A stretch of 64,000 nt of DNA from Brevibacterium sp. UCMA 11754 (GTDB lineage Bacteria; Actinomycetota; Actinomycetes; Actinomycetales; Brevibacteriaceae). The translations under genes were made by a program, and so were the position numbers. The notes beneath the pieces are model-generated. The model searched no databases and was not told the DNA's origin. It was given only the letters and a program-made list of their open reading frames with translations. The stretch lies in the NCBI RefSeq assembly GCF_021532275.1, contig NZ_JACBOT010000028.1, positions 62,001 to 126,000 on the forward strand, in the 5' to 3' direction. Position 1 is the first letter of the stretch. Each line of letters opens with the position of its first letter. Of this stretch, positions 44,471-53,483 are shown piece by piece.

Positions 44471-46237
44471 TCAGCCGGCCGTGGTGCGAAGGGTGCGGGC
44501 GAGTCCGCGGCGCGTGGCCTGCTCGTCCGGGTCGGGCACCGGCAGCGAGGCAATGAGTCGCTTCGTGTAGTCGCTGCTCGGCGACCCGAGCACCTGCTCA
44601 CCCGTGCCCTCCTCCAGCAGCTCACCGTGGAACAGCACTCCGATGCGGTCGGAGAGCATGTCGACGACAGCCAGATCGTGGCTGATGAACAAGGCTGCGA
44701 AGTCGAACCTGTTCTGCAGCTCGACGAACAGCTCGAGCACCTTGGCCTGCACCGACACATCCAGGGCAGAGGTCGGCTCATCGGCGACGAGCAACTCCGG
44801 ATCGAGTGCGAGACCGCGGGCAAGGGAAGCTCTCTGGCGCTGGCCGCCCGAGAGTTCGTGCGGGTACCTGGCACCGTAGGCCTTCGGCAGCTGCACCGAG
44901 TCGAGCAGTTCGAGCACGCGCTTCTCACGATCCCTCGGCGACATGTCCCGCTGGTGGATGGCGAACGGCTCCGCCACACACTCACCGATCGTCAGGTGCG
45001 GGTTGAACGAGGCTGCCGGGTCCTGGAACACGAACCCGATGCGGCGCCTGATCGGAGAGAAGGCGCGTTCCTTGAATCCGACCATCTCGTGCCCGAGCAC
45101 CTGGAGGCTGCCTCCGCTGGCCCTGGTCAGGCCTGCGATGGCACGCCCGATCGTGGTCTTGCCCGATCCGGATTCGCCGACCAGTCCGTAGACCTCGCCG
45201 GCCTTGATGTCGAAGCTGACCGAGGACACCGCCTGGAAGTCCGACCGTCCGAATCCTCCCGGATAGACGATGTCGAGGTTGCGAGCAACGACGATGGAAT
45301 CGCGTTCGTCCCGAGGCTTGCCGGGGTCCGCATCAGCGCCTGCGGATTCGCCGGTGGATTCGCCAGCGCGATCCTGCTTCACCGAGGCGGCAGCGGCCTT
45401 GCGGCTGCCGACAACCGTTGACCCCAAGCGGGGGACGGCGCCGAGGAGGTCGCGCGTGTACTGCTCCTTCGGGTCGCTGAAGAGCTGCTTGACCGATGAC
45501 ACCTCGATGAGGTCTCCGCGATACATCACGGCCACGCGGTCGGCGAGATCGGCGACAACGCCCATGTTGTGGGTGATGAGCACGATCGCGGTCCCCGTAT
45601 CATCGCGCAAGTCACGCAGCAGGTCGAGGATCTCTGCCTGGACCGTGACGTCGAGGGCGGTCGTCGGCTCGTCGGCGACGATGAGCTCGGCACCGAGGGC
45701 GAGCGCCATGGCGATGACGATGCGCTGCTTCTGTCCACCGGAGAATTGGTGCGGGTAGTAGTCGAAGCGGTTCTGCGCGTCGGGGATCCCGACCTGCTCC
45801 ATGGCGGTGATGACCTTGGCCTTAAGTTCGGCCTTGCTCGCACGCCGGTGGTGGGCGCGCAGGCCCTCGGCGATCTGCCATCCCACCGTGTAGACGGGGT
45901 TGAGCGCCGTCGAGGGCTCCTGGAACACCATCGACACATCTGTTCCGCGCATCTTGCGCAGCTGTTCCCCGGAGACGCTGAGCACGTCCTTGCCGGAGAC
46001 GATGACTGCACCCGATCGCTGTGCGGTCTCGGGCAAGAGCCCGAGGATGGAGCGTGCGGTCACGGTCTTGCCCGAGCCGGATTCACCCACGATCGCGAGC
46101 ACTTCGCCCGGGGTCACCGACAGCGACACGTCCTTGACAGCGTGCACATCACCACCGTCGGTGGAGAAGGTGACATTGAGGCTCTCGACGTCGAGGATGG
46201 AATTGGCTGTGTTCGTTTCGTTCACGTTCTCACTCAT
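44471..46237 (-). CDS. ABC transporter ATPase, two nucleotide-binding domains (DppD-DppF type)
   Basis: A 588-residue double ATPase for peptide-type import. Walker A motifs are GESGSGKTVTARSILG and GESGSGKTTIGRAIAG; signatures are FSGGQKQRI and LSGGQRQRA, each followed by DEPT. A polar Ala/Gly/Asp linker of about 40 residues joins the halves. The start ATG 46237 shares its last base with the stop codon of the permease gene. It is the last gene of the operon starting at 50223. Confidence 0.93.
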   Translation of the reverse strand: MSENVNETNTANSILDVESLNVTFSTDGGDVHAVKDVSLSVTPGEVLAIVGESGSGKTVTARSILGLLPETAQRSGAVIVSGKDVLSVSGEQLRKMRGTDVSMVFQEPSTALNPVYTVGWQIAEGLRAHHRRASKAELKAKVITAMEQVGIPDAQNRFDYYPHQFSGGQKQRIVIAMALALGAELIVADEPTTALDVTVQAEILDLLRDLRDDTGTAIVLITHNMGVVADLADRVAVMYRGDLIEVSSVKQLFSDPKEQYTRDLLGAVPRLGSTVVGSRKAAAASVKQDRAGESTGESAGADADPGKPRDERDSIVVARNLDIVYPGGFGRSDFQAVSSVSFDIKAGEVYGLVGESGSGKTTIGRAIAGLTRASGGSLQVLGHEMVGFKERAFSPIRRRIGFVFQDPAASFNPHLTIGECVAEPFAIHQRDMSPRDREKRVLELLDSVQLPKAYGARYPHELSGGQRQRASLARGLALDPELLVADEPTSALDVSVQAKVLELFVELQNRFDFAALFISHDLAVVDMLSDRIGVLFHGELLEEGTGEQVLGSPSSDYTKRLIASLPVPDPDEQATRRGLARTLRTTAG

Positions 46238-47274
46238 CACTTGGCATCCTTCGTCTTCGCTTTGCGGCGCACCCGCAGACGCGGATCGTTGAGGTCGTTC
46301 ATCGACTCACCGACCAGGGTGATGCCCAGGACCGTGAGCACGATGGCCAGACCCGGGTAGACCGAAGTCCACCACACGCCGCTGGTGACATCGGGCAGTG
46401 CCTTGTTGAGGTCGTAGCCCCATTCCGACGCCGAAGTGGGTTCGATTCCGAAGCCCAGGAACCCCAGTCCGGCCAAGGTCAGAATCGCCTCGGAGGAGTT
46501 GAGAGTGAAGATCAGCGGCAGGGTGCGTGTGGCATTGCGGAAGATGTGTTTCGAGATGATCCTGGTCTTCGAAGCGCCGAGGACGATCGCTGACTCCACG
46601 AAGGGTTCTGCTTTGAGTCGCAGAGTCTCGGCGCGGACGACGCGGAAGTACTGCGGAATGAAGACCACGGTGATCGAGAACGCGGCCGCGGCGATGCCGC
46701 CCCACGCGCTCGACTGGCCCCCGGAGATCGCAATCGACATGACCAGGGCCAGCAGCAGGGTCGGGAAGGCGTAGACCGCATCGGCGATGACGACGAGGAT
46801 TCGGTCGAGCCAGCCACCGAGGTAGCCCGAGACAAGTCCCAGGATGACACCGGCGAAGAGCGACATGATCACGGCGACGATGATCACGGCCACCGCGGTC
46901 TGGGCTCCCCAGACCACGCGGGAGAACACGTCGTAGCCACCTACTGTGGTGCCCCAGATGTGGGTTCCGCCGGGTGGCAGCTTCGATCCGAAGTTGCCTT
47001 CGGCGGTGCCAAGCTGATTGAACCCGTATGGGGCGATGAGTGGGGCGAATACTGCGCAGATGAGGACGATGCCGCACAGGATGAGTCCCGTGATGAGCAT
47101 GCCTCGCTGCAGACCGACCGATTGGCGCAGGTGGGAGACGATCGGCAGGCGGTTGAGCCAGGATTTCTTGGCCCTGTCGTCATACGCGATGGCGGGGGCA
47201 CCGGAACCGGGGGCCGCCTCGGCGACGTTCTCGTTGTTGCCTGGAGCCTGTGATGTGTTGTCTGGAGTGGACAT
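46237..47274 (-). CDS. ABC transporter permease (DppC type)
   Basis: A 345-residue permease. A 60-residue cytoplasmic N-terminus is followed by six helices with HIWGTTVGGYDVFSRVVWGA (DppC motif) and the EAA loop 'ESAIVLGASKTRIISKHIFR'. 'GLGFLGFGIEPTSASEWGYD' is typical of the family. It overlaps both neighbouring genes by a single base. Confidence 0.93.
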   Translation of the reverse strand: MSTPDNTSQAPGNNENVAEAAPGSGAPAIAYDDRAKKSWLNRLPIVSHLRQSVGLQRGMLITGLILCGIVLICAVFAPLIAPYGFNQLGTAEGNFGSKLPPGGTHIWGTTVGGYDVFSRVVWGAQTAVAVIIVAVIMSLFAGVILGLVSGYLGGWLDRILVVIADAVYAFPTLLLALVMSIAISGGQSSAWGGIAAAAFSITVVFIPQYFRVVRAETLRLKAEPFVESAIVLGASKTRIISKHIFRNATRTLPLIFTLNSSEAILTLAGLGFLGFGIEPTSASEWGYDLNKALPDVTSGVWWTSVYPGLAIVLTVLGITLVGESMNDLNDPRLRVRRKAKTKDAK

Positions 47275-48365
47275 CAGTACCTCACTCGGGGGTCGATGAA
47301 GGCGGCGATGACGTCGACGAGGAAGTTGGTCAGCGCCACGATGATGGCGAGGAAGACCACGATTCCCTGGACGGCCACGAAGTCACGGGCGGTGAGGTAT
47401 TCGGCGAGCTTGAAGCCCAGCCCCTTCCATTCGAACGTCGTCTCCGTGAGCACGGCGCCGGCGAGCATCAGGGCGATCTGCATGCCCATGACGGTGATGA
47501 TCGGGATCAGCGCCGGACGGTAGGCGTGCTTGGTGACCAGACGGAATTCGGAGATGCCGCGGGAGCGGCCCGAGTCGATGTACTGCTGACCCAGCGTGCC
47601 GATGAGGTTCGTGCGCACGAGCCTGAGGAAGACTCCTGCCGTGAGCACGCCGAGGGCGATGGCAGGGAGAACTGCGTGGGCGAGCACATCGCCGAGGACC
47701 TCGACGTTTCCGATGCGGATCGCATCGATGATGTAGAACCGGGTGGGACCGACCACGCCCGACATGATGTATTCGGTCTCGGTGGTGCCGCGACCGGCGA
47801 CCGGCAGGATGGGCAGGAAGACGCCGAAGACCAGCTTGAGGATCATGCCGGCGAAGAACACCGGGGTGGCGTAGCCGAGGATCGCAAGGATGCGAAGCGC
47901 GGCATCGGGTGCCTTGTCGCGGTGGTAGGCGGCGAGCATCCCGAGCGGGATGCCGATGATGAACGCGACGATGAGGGCGTAGAAGACGAGCTCGACGGTC
48001 GCGGTTCCGTAATTGAGGAGGATCGACGAGACCGGCTGTCCGTCGGAGATCGCGGTGCCGAAGTCGCCTTTGAGTAGATTGCCCATGTACTCGAAGTACT
48101 GGACGAGGATCGGTCGGTCATAGCCGGCGGCGTGAATGCGCTCGGCCAGCTGGTCCGTCGTCAGGCGCCCGCCCATCGATGCGGAGATCGGGTCGCCGGT
48201 GATCCTCATCAGGAAGAAGACGAGTGTGGTGAGGATGAAGATGGTGGGAATGATGAGGAGGAATCGGATGAGGACGTAGCGTCCCAGTCCGCCTCCCGAG
48301 GGCTTCTTCACCGCGACCGAGGTCTCGGCGGCTTCTGCCCCTGGTTCGCTGATGGCTGCAGTCAT
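47274..48365 (-). CDS. ABC transporter permease (DppB type)
   Basis: A 363-residue permease: YVLIRFLLIIPTIFILTTLV, the periplasmic 'FLMRITGDPISASMGG' and 'DSGRSRGISEFRLVTKHAYR' for contact with the ATPase. The start at 48365 (MTAAISEPG) follows GAAGGA. A strong stem-loop lies in the 226-bp gap after the binding-protein gene, so this and the two later genes are probably expressed less than the binding protein. Confidence 0.92.
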   Translation of the reverse strand: MTAAISEPGAEAAETSVAVKKPSGGGLGRYVLIRFLLIIPTIFILTTLVFFLMRITGDPISASMGGRLTTDQLAERIHAAGYDRPILVQYFEYMGNLLKGDFGTAISDGQPVSSILLNYGTATVELVFYALIVAFIIGIPLGMLAAYHRDKAPDAALRILAILGYATPVFFAGMILKLVFGVFLPILPVAGRGTTETEYIMSGVVGPTRFYIIDAIRIGNVEVLGDVLAHAVLPAIALGVLTAGVFLRLVRTNLIGTLGQQYIDSGRSRGISEFRLVTKHAYRPALIPIITVMGMQIALMLAGAVLTETTFEWKGLGFKLAEYLTARDFVAVQGIVVFLAIIVALTNFLVDVIAAFIDPRVRY

Positions 48366-48472
48366 GTGTTCCTTCGTTGCTGGCGTCGACGCTCGAAGAT
48401 CTCGCGTGCCGACGTGGTTCTCGTTCGGTGCCACAGGGTGCGGACACGGCCTGATGCCGGTGCGAACGCACC

Positions 48473-48512
48473 ACGAGGTGCAGGTGGGCCAGTCGGCTCA
48501 CCTGCACCTCGT
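48473..48512. terminator. Stem-loop attenuator between binding protein and permease genes
   Basis: Arms 48473-48490 and 48495-48512 pair with one mismatch around a four-base loop (core ACGAGGTGCAGGTG). The position, inside an ABC operon after the binding-protein gene, is typical of partial terminators that give excess binding protein. Confidence 0.7.
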
Positions 48513-48591
48513 ATCGACGATCAGTTCGTTGATTGTCGGAGCATCGCCGTGCGCACTCTCACGCCGATGGCGACGCGTGTGGTTCGCGCTC

Positions 48592-50223
48592 TCACTTGCT
48601 CAGCAGTGCCAAACGGAACTGGAACGCAGGGTCGAGGGTGTCATCGACGCCCTTGACGTCCTTGCCGGACACCGCGATCTGGTTGCCCTGAAGAAGCGGC
48701 AGGGTCGGCAGCTCTTCAGCGAGCTGACCCTGGATCTTCTTCAGCGCTTCCGCGCGCTTGCCCTTGTCGTCGATGGAGGACTGAGCGTTCAGCGCCTTGT
48801 TCATCGACTTGTTCCTGTAGTTGTTGTCCAGGAAGCTCGGCGTCTCCTCTGTGTCGTAGAAGAACGGCACGAGATAGTTGTCCGCGTCCGAGTAATCCGG
48901 GAACCAACCCAGCTGGTACATCGGGTAGGAGTCGGCGGTGCGGTCCTTGTTGTATTGCACCCATTCGGTCGACTGGAGGTTGACCTTGAACAGCCCTGTC
49001 TTGTCCAGCTGATCCTTGACCAAGGCGTATTCGTCGCCCGATGAGGGACCGTAGTGGTCGGGGTTGTACTGGAGGTTGAGCTTGACCGGAGTCTTGACGC
49101 CCGCATCATTGAGGGCCTTCTTGGCCTTGTCGAGGTCGGCGCCCCCCTTCCCATCTCCATATTCCGACTTCAGCGGCTCGTCGGCTCCCGGCAGTCCGTC
49201 GGGGACGTGGGAGTACAGCGGGGTGAAGGTGTCCTTGTAGACCTGCGAGGCGATGGCCTGACGGTCGACGGAATCGGCCATGGCCTGGCGCACTGCCAGC
49301 GACTTCTTCTCATCGGCCTCATCGGTCTTCGGACCGAAGGGCATCGTGTCCATATTGAACACGATGTAGCGGATCTCGCCACCGGGACCCTTGTGGACCT
49401 TGAGGTCTTCCTTGGTGCCGAGGTCGTCGATGTCGGTGGCCGACAGCGATCGCCAGGCCACGTCGATCTTGCCCTCTTGGACCTCGAGCTTCATGTTGTT
49501 CGCGTCCGAGAAGTACTTCATCTGCACGGTCTCGGTCTTCGCCGGCTCGATGAAGCCTTCATAGTCGGGGTTGGCCTTGTAGGTCAGCAGCTCATTGAAC
49601 TTGAAGCCGTCGATCGTGTAGGGACCAGCGAAGGCCTTGCCATCGACGATGGCCTGGTCTTCGGTGATCTTGTCCGGCTCGAACACGTCCTCATCGACGA
49701 TAGGACCCGCGGCGCTGGCCAGCACACCCGGCCAGGTCTGGTCGTTCTTGCGCTTGAGGTTGAAGACGACGGTCTGCTCGTCTGGGGTCTCGACCGACTT
49801 CAGACCGCCGAGGAGGGACGAAGGCCCGTTCGGATCCTGAATCTTCAGCTGTCGCTCGAAGGAGAACTTCACGTCCGAGGAGGTGAGTTCGTTTCCGTTG
49901 GCGTACTTCAGCCCCTCTTTGAGTTTGACCTCGTACTTCGTCGGTTCACTGAAATCAGCTGATTCAGCGATGGAGGGATTGAGCTCGGCCGTGCCCGGCT
50001 TGTAGGCCAAGATGAACGGGTAGACCTGCTGTTCGACGAGCGAGCTTCCGTTGTCATAGGCACCGGCCGGGTCGAGAGCGACAACCTTGTCCGTGGTGCC
50101 CACTGTGAGGGAACCACCGCCCTCTTCGCCGTCTCCACCAGTGGTCGAGGTCGAGCAAGCCGAGAGTAGCAAAGCGCCGGCAGCGGCGATGGCCACTGCC
50201 TTTGCACCAGTTCGACGTTTCAT
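48592..50223 (-). CDS. ABC transporter substrate-binding lipoprotein (SBP_bac_5)
   Basis: A 543-residue lipoprotein: MKRRTGAKAVAIAAAGALLL followed by the lipobox SACSTS, then a Gly/Glu linker and GSLTVGTTDKVVALDPAGAY. 'NPSIAESADFSEPTKYEVKL', 'GAGPIVDE'-like segments and 'DVKFSFERQLKI' fit peptide-type family 5 binding proteins. The ligand is likely a di- or oligopeptide. The start at 50223 follows AAGGAACAC. Confidence 0.92.
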   Translation of the reverse strand: MKRRTGAKAVAIAAAGALLLSACSTSTTGGDGEEGGGSLTVGTTDKVVALDPAGAYDNGSSLVEQQVYPFILAYKPGTAELNPSIAESADFSEPTKYEVKLKEGLKYANGNELTSSDVKFSFERQLKIQDPNGPSSLLGGLKSVETPDEQTVVFNLKRKNDQTWPGVLASAAGPIVDEDVFEPDKITEDQAIVDGKAFAGPYTIDGFKFNELLTYKANPDYEGFIEPAKTETVQMKYFSDANNMKLEVQEGKIDVAWRSLSATDIDDLGTKEDLKVHKGPGGEIRYIVFNMDTMPFGPKTDEADEKKSLAVRQAMADSVDRQAIASQVYKDTFTPLYSHVPDGLPGADEPLKSEYGDGKGGADLDKAKKALNDAGVKTPVKLNLQYNPDHYGPSSGDEYALVKDQLDKTGLFKVNLQSTEWVQYNKDRTADSYPMYQLGWFPDYSDADNYLVPFFYDTEETPSFLDNNYRNKSMNKALNAQSSIDDKGKRAEALKKIQGQLAEELPTLPLLQGNQIAVSGKDVKGVDDTLDPAFQFRLALLSK

Positions 50224-50571
50224 TGTGTTCCTTGTCATCCAAAGTGCTCTCCGTGTCGTCTTTGCTCGGAGAGATCCGCACCACATCTTACGGTTCGCGT
50301 CCCAAATAGTGAACTGCACAGTATGATTCGGCCCACTCTGTCACCACATTGAAATGTGCCGATGGCCTCACGGAAATCGGCGTCCGGGCTGATTCTCCGG
50401 GCCGTGACCACCGGATTTGCGTCACGGGTCACAATCCGTTTGACTTATGAAGTCGATCACAGAGAAAACTCATGCCCCTTTTCGTGATCGCCCATATAAA
50501 TGCCTGATCCAGCTCACTGCCGGATCCCGCCCAATGGTCAATCCCGTCTTTTGCCTCCTGATAGGAGAAGC
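50224..50571. other. Divergent intergenic region with a candidate operator
   Basis: 348 bp between the peptide-binding protein and AGCS symporter genes. No gene is evident. The only structure noted is CGGATT (50412-50417) inverted to AATCCG (50433-50438) around a GC-rich centre with GTCAC and GGTCAC half-sites. It could be a regulator site shared by both promoters. Confidence 0.4.
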
Positions 50572-52110
50572 ATGTCCGCAGTCCTCGAATGGCTCAACAA
50601 CATCATCTGGTCGTCTGCCCTCGTCTACCTGTGCCTCGGTGCCGGTGTCTACTTTACGATCCGTTCCCGCGCCGTCCAGATCCGACAGATCAAAGCAATC
50701 TTCACTCAGATGTTCCGTGGCAAGAGCTCCAATGAAGGCGTCTCCTCGTTCCAGGCCCTGGCGATATCGCTGGCCGGTCGAGTCGGCGTCGGCAACATCG
50801 CAGGTGTCGCCACAGCCATCGGCTTCGGTGGCCCGGGTGCTGTCGTGTGGATGTGGATCTCCGCGCTGCTCGGTGCCTCGACCTCCTATGTCGAATCAAC
50901 GCTTGGCCAGGTGTTCAAGGAGCAGGACCCCAAAACCGGTGAATACCGCGGTGGCCCGGCCTACTACATCGAGAAGGCCTACCGCCATACCAAGGCCAAA
51001 GGCCTGTTCAAGGTCTACGGCATGGTCTTCGCAGCAGTGACGGTCATGGCCATGAGCTTCATGCTCCCCGGCATCCAGTCCAACGCAATCTCCGGTGCCG
51101 TTGAGAACGCCTGGGGCACTCCGACCTGGGTGACCGCGATCGTCCTCGCCGTGATCATGGGCTTCATCGTCATCGGCGGCGTCAAGCGCATCGCGCACTT
51201 CGCCTCTTTGGCCGTGCCCTTCATGGCCGTCATCTACATCATCGCCGCGATCGCCGTGACCCTGATCAACGCCGACCAGATCATCCCGGTCTTCGAGCTC
51301 GTGTTCAAGTCCGCCTTCGGCATCGATGCCGGACCAGAAGCCGCCTTCGGCGGAATCATCGGCATGGCAGTCCAGTGGGGCGTCCAGCGCGGAATCTACT
51401 CGAACGAAGCCGGCCAGGGCACCGGACCTCACGCTGCTGCCGCCGCCGAGGTCTCACACCCATCGAAGCAGGGCCTCGTCCAGGCAGGGTCGGTCTACAT
51501 CGACACCCTGTTCGTCTGCTCCGCAACTGCGTTCATGATCCTCTCCACCGGCATGTACAAGGTATTCGGTGACGATGGTGAGACCATCGTCGGAACGGGC
51601 CGCGGTCAGATGGTCGAGTCAATCGCTGCGACTCCGGGCGAGAAGTGGCCGCAGGCCGGTCTCGACACGATGATCTCCGGCTTCGGTGCCGGCTTCATCG
51701 CGATCTCGATCTTCCTCTTCGCCCTGACGACGATCGTCGCCTACTACTACATGGCCGAGACCAACCTGGTCTACCTGCTGGGCCGGCTCAAGAACCCCCT
51801 GGCGCTGACCATCGGCAAGCGCGCCCTGCAGGTGCTCATCCTCATCGCCGTCGCCGTCGGCGCGATGTCGGCCTCCGGCAGTGCCTGGGCCCTGGGCGAC
51901 ATCGGCGTTGGCCTCATGGCATGGCTCAACATCATCGCGATCCTCATCCTGCAGGGTCCGGCGTTCAAGCTCCTTCGGGACTTCGAGCGTCAGAGGAAGC
52001 AGGGCCTGGATCCGGTCTTCGATCCCAAGGCGCTCAACATCCGGAATGCCGATTTCTGGGATAAGCGCATGGCCAAGGTGAAGGCGGGAGAAGCAGTCTC
52101 GGAGGGCTGA
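50572..52110 (+). CDS. Sodium:alanine/glycine symporter (AGCS family)
   Basis: A 512-residue membrane protein with about eleven helices. FQALAISLAGRVGVGNIAGV and 'GIYSNEAGQGTGPHAAAAAE' are AGCS signatures lining the sodium and substrate sites. 'PSKQGLVQAGSVYIDTLFVC' and 'ALTTIVAYYYMAETNLVYLL' also fit. It imports alanine or glycine with sodium. The start ATG 50572 follows AGGAG at ideal spacing. Two GC-rich stem-loops follow the gene. Confidence 0.93.
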   Translation: MSAVLEWLNNIIWSSALVYLCLGAGVYFTIRSRAVQIRQIKAIFTQMFRGKSSNEGVSSFQALAISLAGRVGVGNIAGVATAIGFGGPGAVVWMWISALLGASTSYVESTLGQVFKEQDPKTGEYRGGPAYYIEKAYRHTKAKGLFKVYGMVFAAVTVMAMSFMLPGIQSNAISGAVENAWGTPTWVTAIVLAVIMGFIVIGGVKRIAHFASLAVPFMAVIYIIAAIAVTLINADQIIPVFELVFKSAFGIDAGPEAAFGGIIGMAVQWGVQRGIYSNEAGQGTGPHAAAAAEVSHPSKQGLVQAGSVYIDTLFVCSATAFMILSTGMYKVFGDDGETIVGTGRGQMVESIAATPGEKWPQAGLDTMISGFGAGFIAISIFLFALTTIVAYYYMAETNLVYLLGRLKNPLALTIGKRALQVLILIAVAVGAMSASGSAWALGDIGVGLMAWLNIIAILILQGPAFKLLRDFERQRKQGLDPVFDPKALNIRNADFWDKRMAKVKAGEAVSEG

Positions 52111-52119
52111 TCACACGCC

Positions 52120-52148
52120 GTCGGTGCCGATCGCAGGTCGGCACCGAC
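52120..52148. terminator. Stem-loop terminator of the AGCS gene
   Basis: GTCGGTGCCGA (52120-52130) pairs perfectly with TCGGCACCGAC (52138-52148), seven-base loop, ten bases after the symporter stop codon. Confidence 0.75.
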
Positions 52149-52178
52149 ATCACAATTGAATACACAGCGATGAATGCT

Positions 52179-52214
52179 CGCGAGGTCCGGGACAATGGCG
52201 TCCCGGACCTCGCG
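52179..52214. terminator. Stem-loop terminator downstream of fbaA
   Basis: A 15-bp perfect stem (52179-52193 with 52200-52214, loop AATGGC) lies 65 bases downstream of the aldolase stop codon on the minus strand and between convergent genes. It probably ends the aldolase transcript. Confidence 0.7.
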
Positions 52215-52278
52215 TCGTACTGCTGTAATGCTGTGTCTCTACAAGCTGCTGTGCTGCTCTGCAGCTTCGGCGTGTAAC

Positions 52279-53301
52279 TTACTTCATGCTGGTGCCGGCG
52301 GAGCCGAGGTTCTGGCAGGCTTCGACGATGCGATCGGCCATGCCGGCCTCTGCTGCCTTACCGTAGGCGCGCGGGTCGTAGATCTTCTTATTTCCGACTT
52401 CACCGTCGATCTTGAGCACTCCGTCGTAGTTGCGGAACATGTGTTCGACGACGGGGCGGGTGAAAGCGTACTGGGTGTCCGTGTCGATGTTCATCTTCAC
52501 GACACCATGACGGACGGCCTCGGCGATCTCCTCTGCGCTCGAACCCGAGCCGCCGTGGAAGACGAGGTCGAAGGGCTTGTCCTTGTCGACCTGCGCGCCG
52601 ACGTCGGTCTGGATCTCACCGAGCAGCTCGGGGCGCAGCTTCACATTGCCCGGCTTGTAGACGCCGTGGACGTTTCCGAAGGTCAGCGCCGTGAGGTAGC
52701 GACCCTTCTCGCCGGACCCCAGGGCCTTGACCGTGGCCAGACCATCGGCGACCGAGGTGTAGAGCTTCTCGTTGATCTCGTTCTCAACGCCGTCCTCTTC
52801 GCCGCCGACGACGCCGACCTCGATCTCGAGGATCGAGTGAGCTGCCGTCGAGAGCTCAAGCAGCTCCTCGGCTAGGACCAGGTTCTCATCGAGGGGAACA
52901 GCCGAACCGTCCCACATGTGCGACTGGAAGTAGGGCGCGCCGCCGTTCTTCACGCGTTCGGTCGACAGGGCCAGCAGCGGCTTGACCCATTCTTCGACCT
53001 CCTTCTTCGGGGCGTGGTCTGTGTGCAGTGCGATGTTGACGTCGTAGCTCTTGGCCACCTCGGCGGCGAAGACGGAGAACGCGATGGCACCGCGGACGCG
53101 ATCCTTGATCGTCGGGCCGGAGATGTACTCGGCACCGCCGGTCGAGATCTGGACGATACCGTCGGATCCGGCCTCAGCGAAGCCGCGGATGGCCGCGTTG
53201 ATCGTCTGGGAGGAGGTGCAGTTGACTGCGGGATAGGCGAAGCCCTCCGACTTCGCCCGGTTGATCATCTCGGAATACACTTCGGGGCTTGCAATGGGCA
53301 T
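52279..53301 (-). CDS. fbaA: Class II fructose-bisphosphate aldolase
   Basis: A 340-residue zinc-dependent aldolase that splits fructose 1,6-bisphosphate in glycolysis and reverses it in gluconeogenesis. NIALHTDHAPKKEVEEWVKP carries the metal-binding histidine and catalytic aspartate region. 'ILEIEVGVVGGEEDG', 'FGNVHGVYKPGNVKLRPELL', 'VFHGGSGSS' and 'VVKMNIDTDTQYAFT' hold the remaining zinc and phosphate-binding residues. The length is standard for the long class IIA type. It is probably a single-gene unit. Confidence 0.95.
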   Translation of the reverse strand: MPIASPEVYSEMINRAKSEGFAYPAVNCTSSQTINAAIRGFAEAGSDGIVQISTGGAEYISGPTIKDRVRGAIAFSVFAAEVAKSYDVNIALHTDHAPKKEVEEWVKPLLALSTERVKNGGAPYFQSHMWDGSAVPLDENLVLAEELLELSTAAHSILEIEVGVVGGEEDGVENEINEKLYTSVADGLATVKALGSGEKGRYLTALTFGNVHGVYKPGNVKLRPELLGEIQTDVGAQVDKDKPFDLVFHGGSGSSAEEIAEAVRHGVVKMNIDTDTQYAFTRPVVEHMFRNYDGVLKIDGEVGNKKIYDPRAYGKAAEAGMADRIVEACQNLGSAGTSMK

Positions 53302-53422
53302 AGGGGCTCCTTAATCGGTGGATTCGATGCGCTTTCGGTTGCCCCCAGACTACTCGGTCTCCGGCTGGCGACAGAAGCACTCCCCGCCGTGCACACCAAA
53401 TTCTCGTCGATGGCATGTGCAC

Positions 53423-53464
53423 CGACAGAGGCGACCCGGGTTTCACCCCAAGTCGCCTCTGTCG
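53423..53464. terminator. Stem-loop terminator of the BCCT gene
   Basis: CGACAGAGGCGAC (53423-53435) pairs perfectly with GTCGCCTCTGTCG (53452-53464), 16-base loop. It lies 20 bases after the BCCT stop codon and before the aldolase gene on the same strand. Confidence 0.8.
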
Positions 53465-53483
53465 TTTCGGCAGTGCCGGTTGC

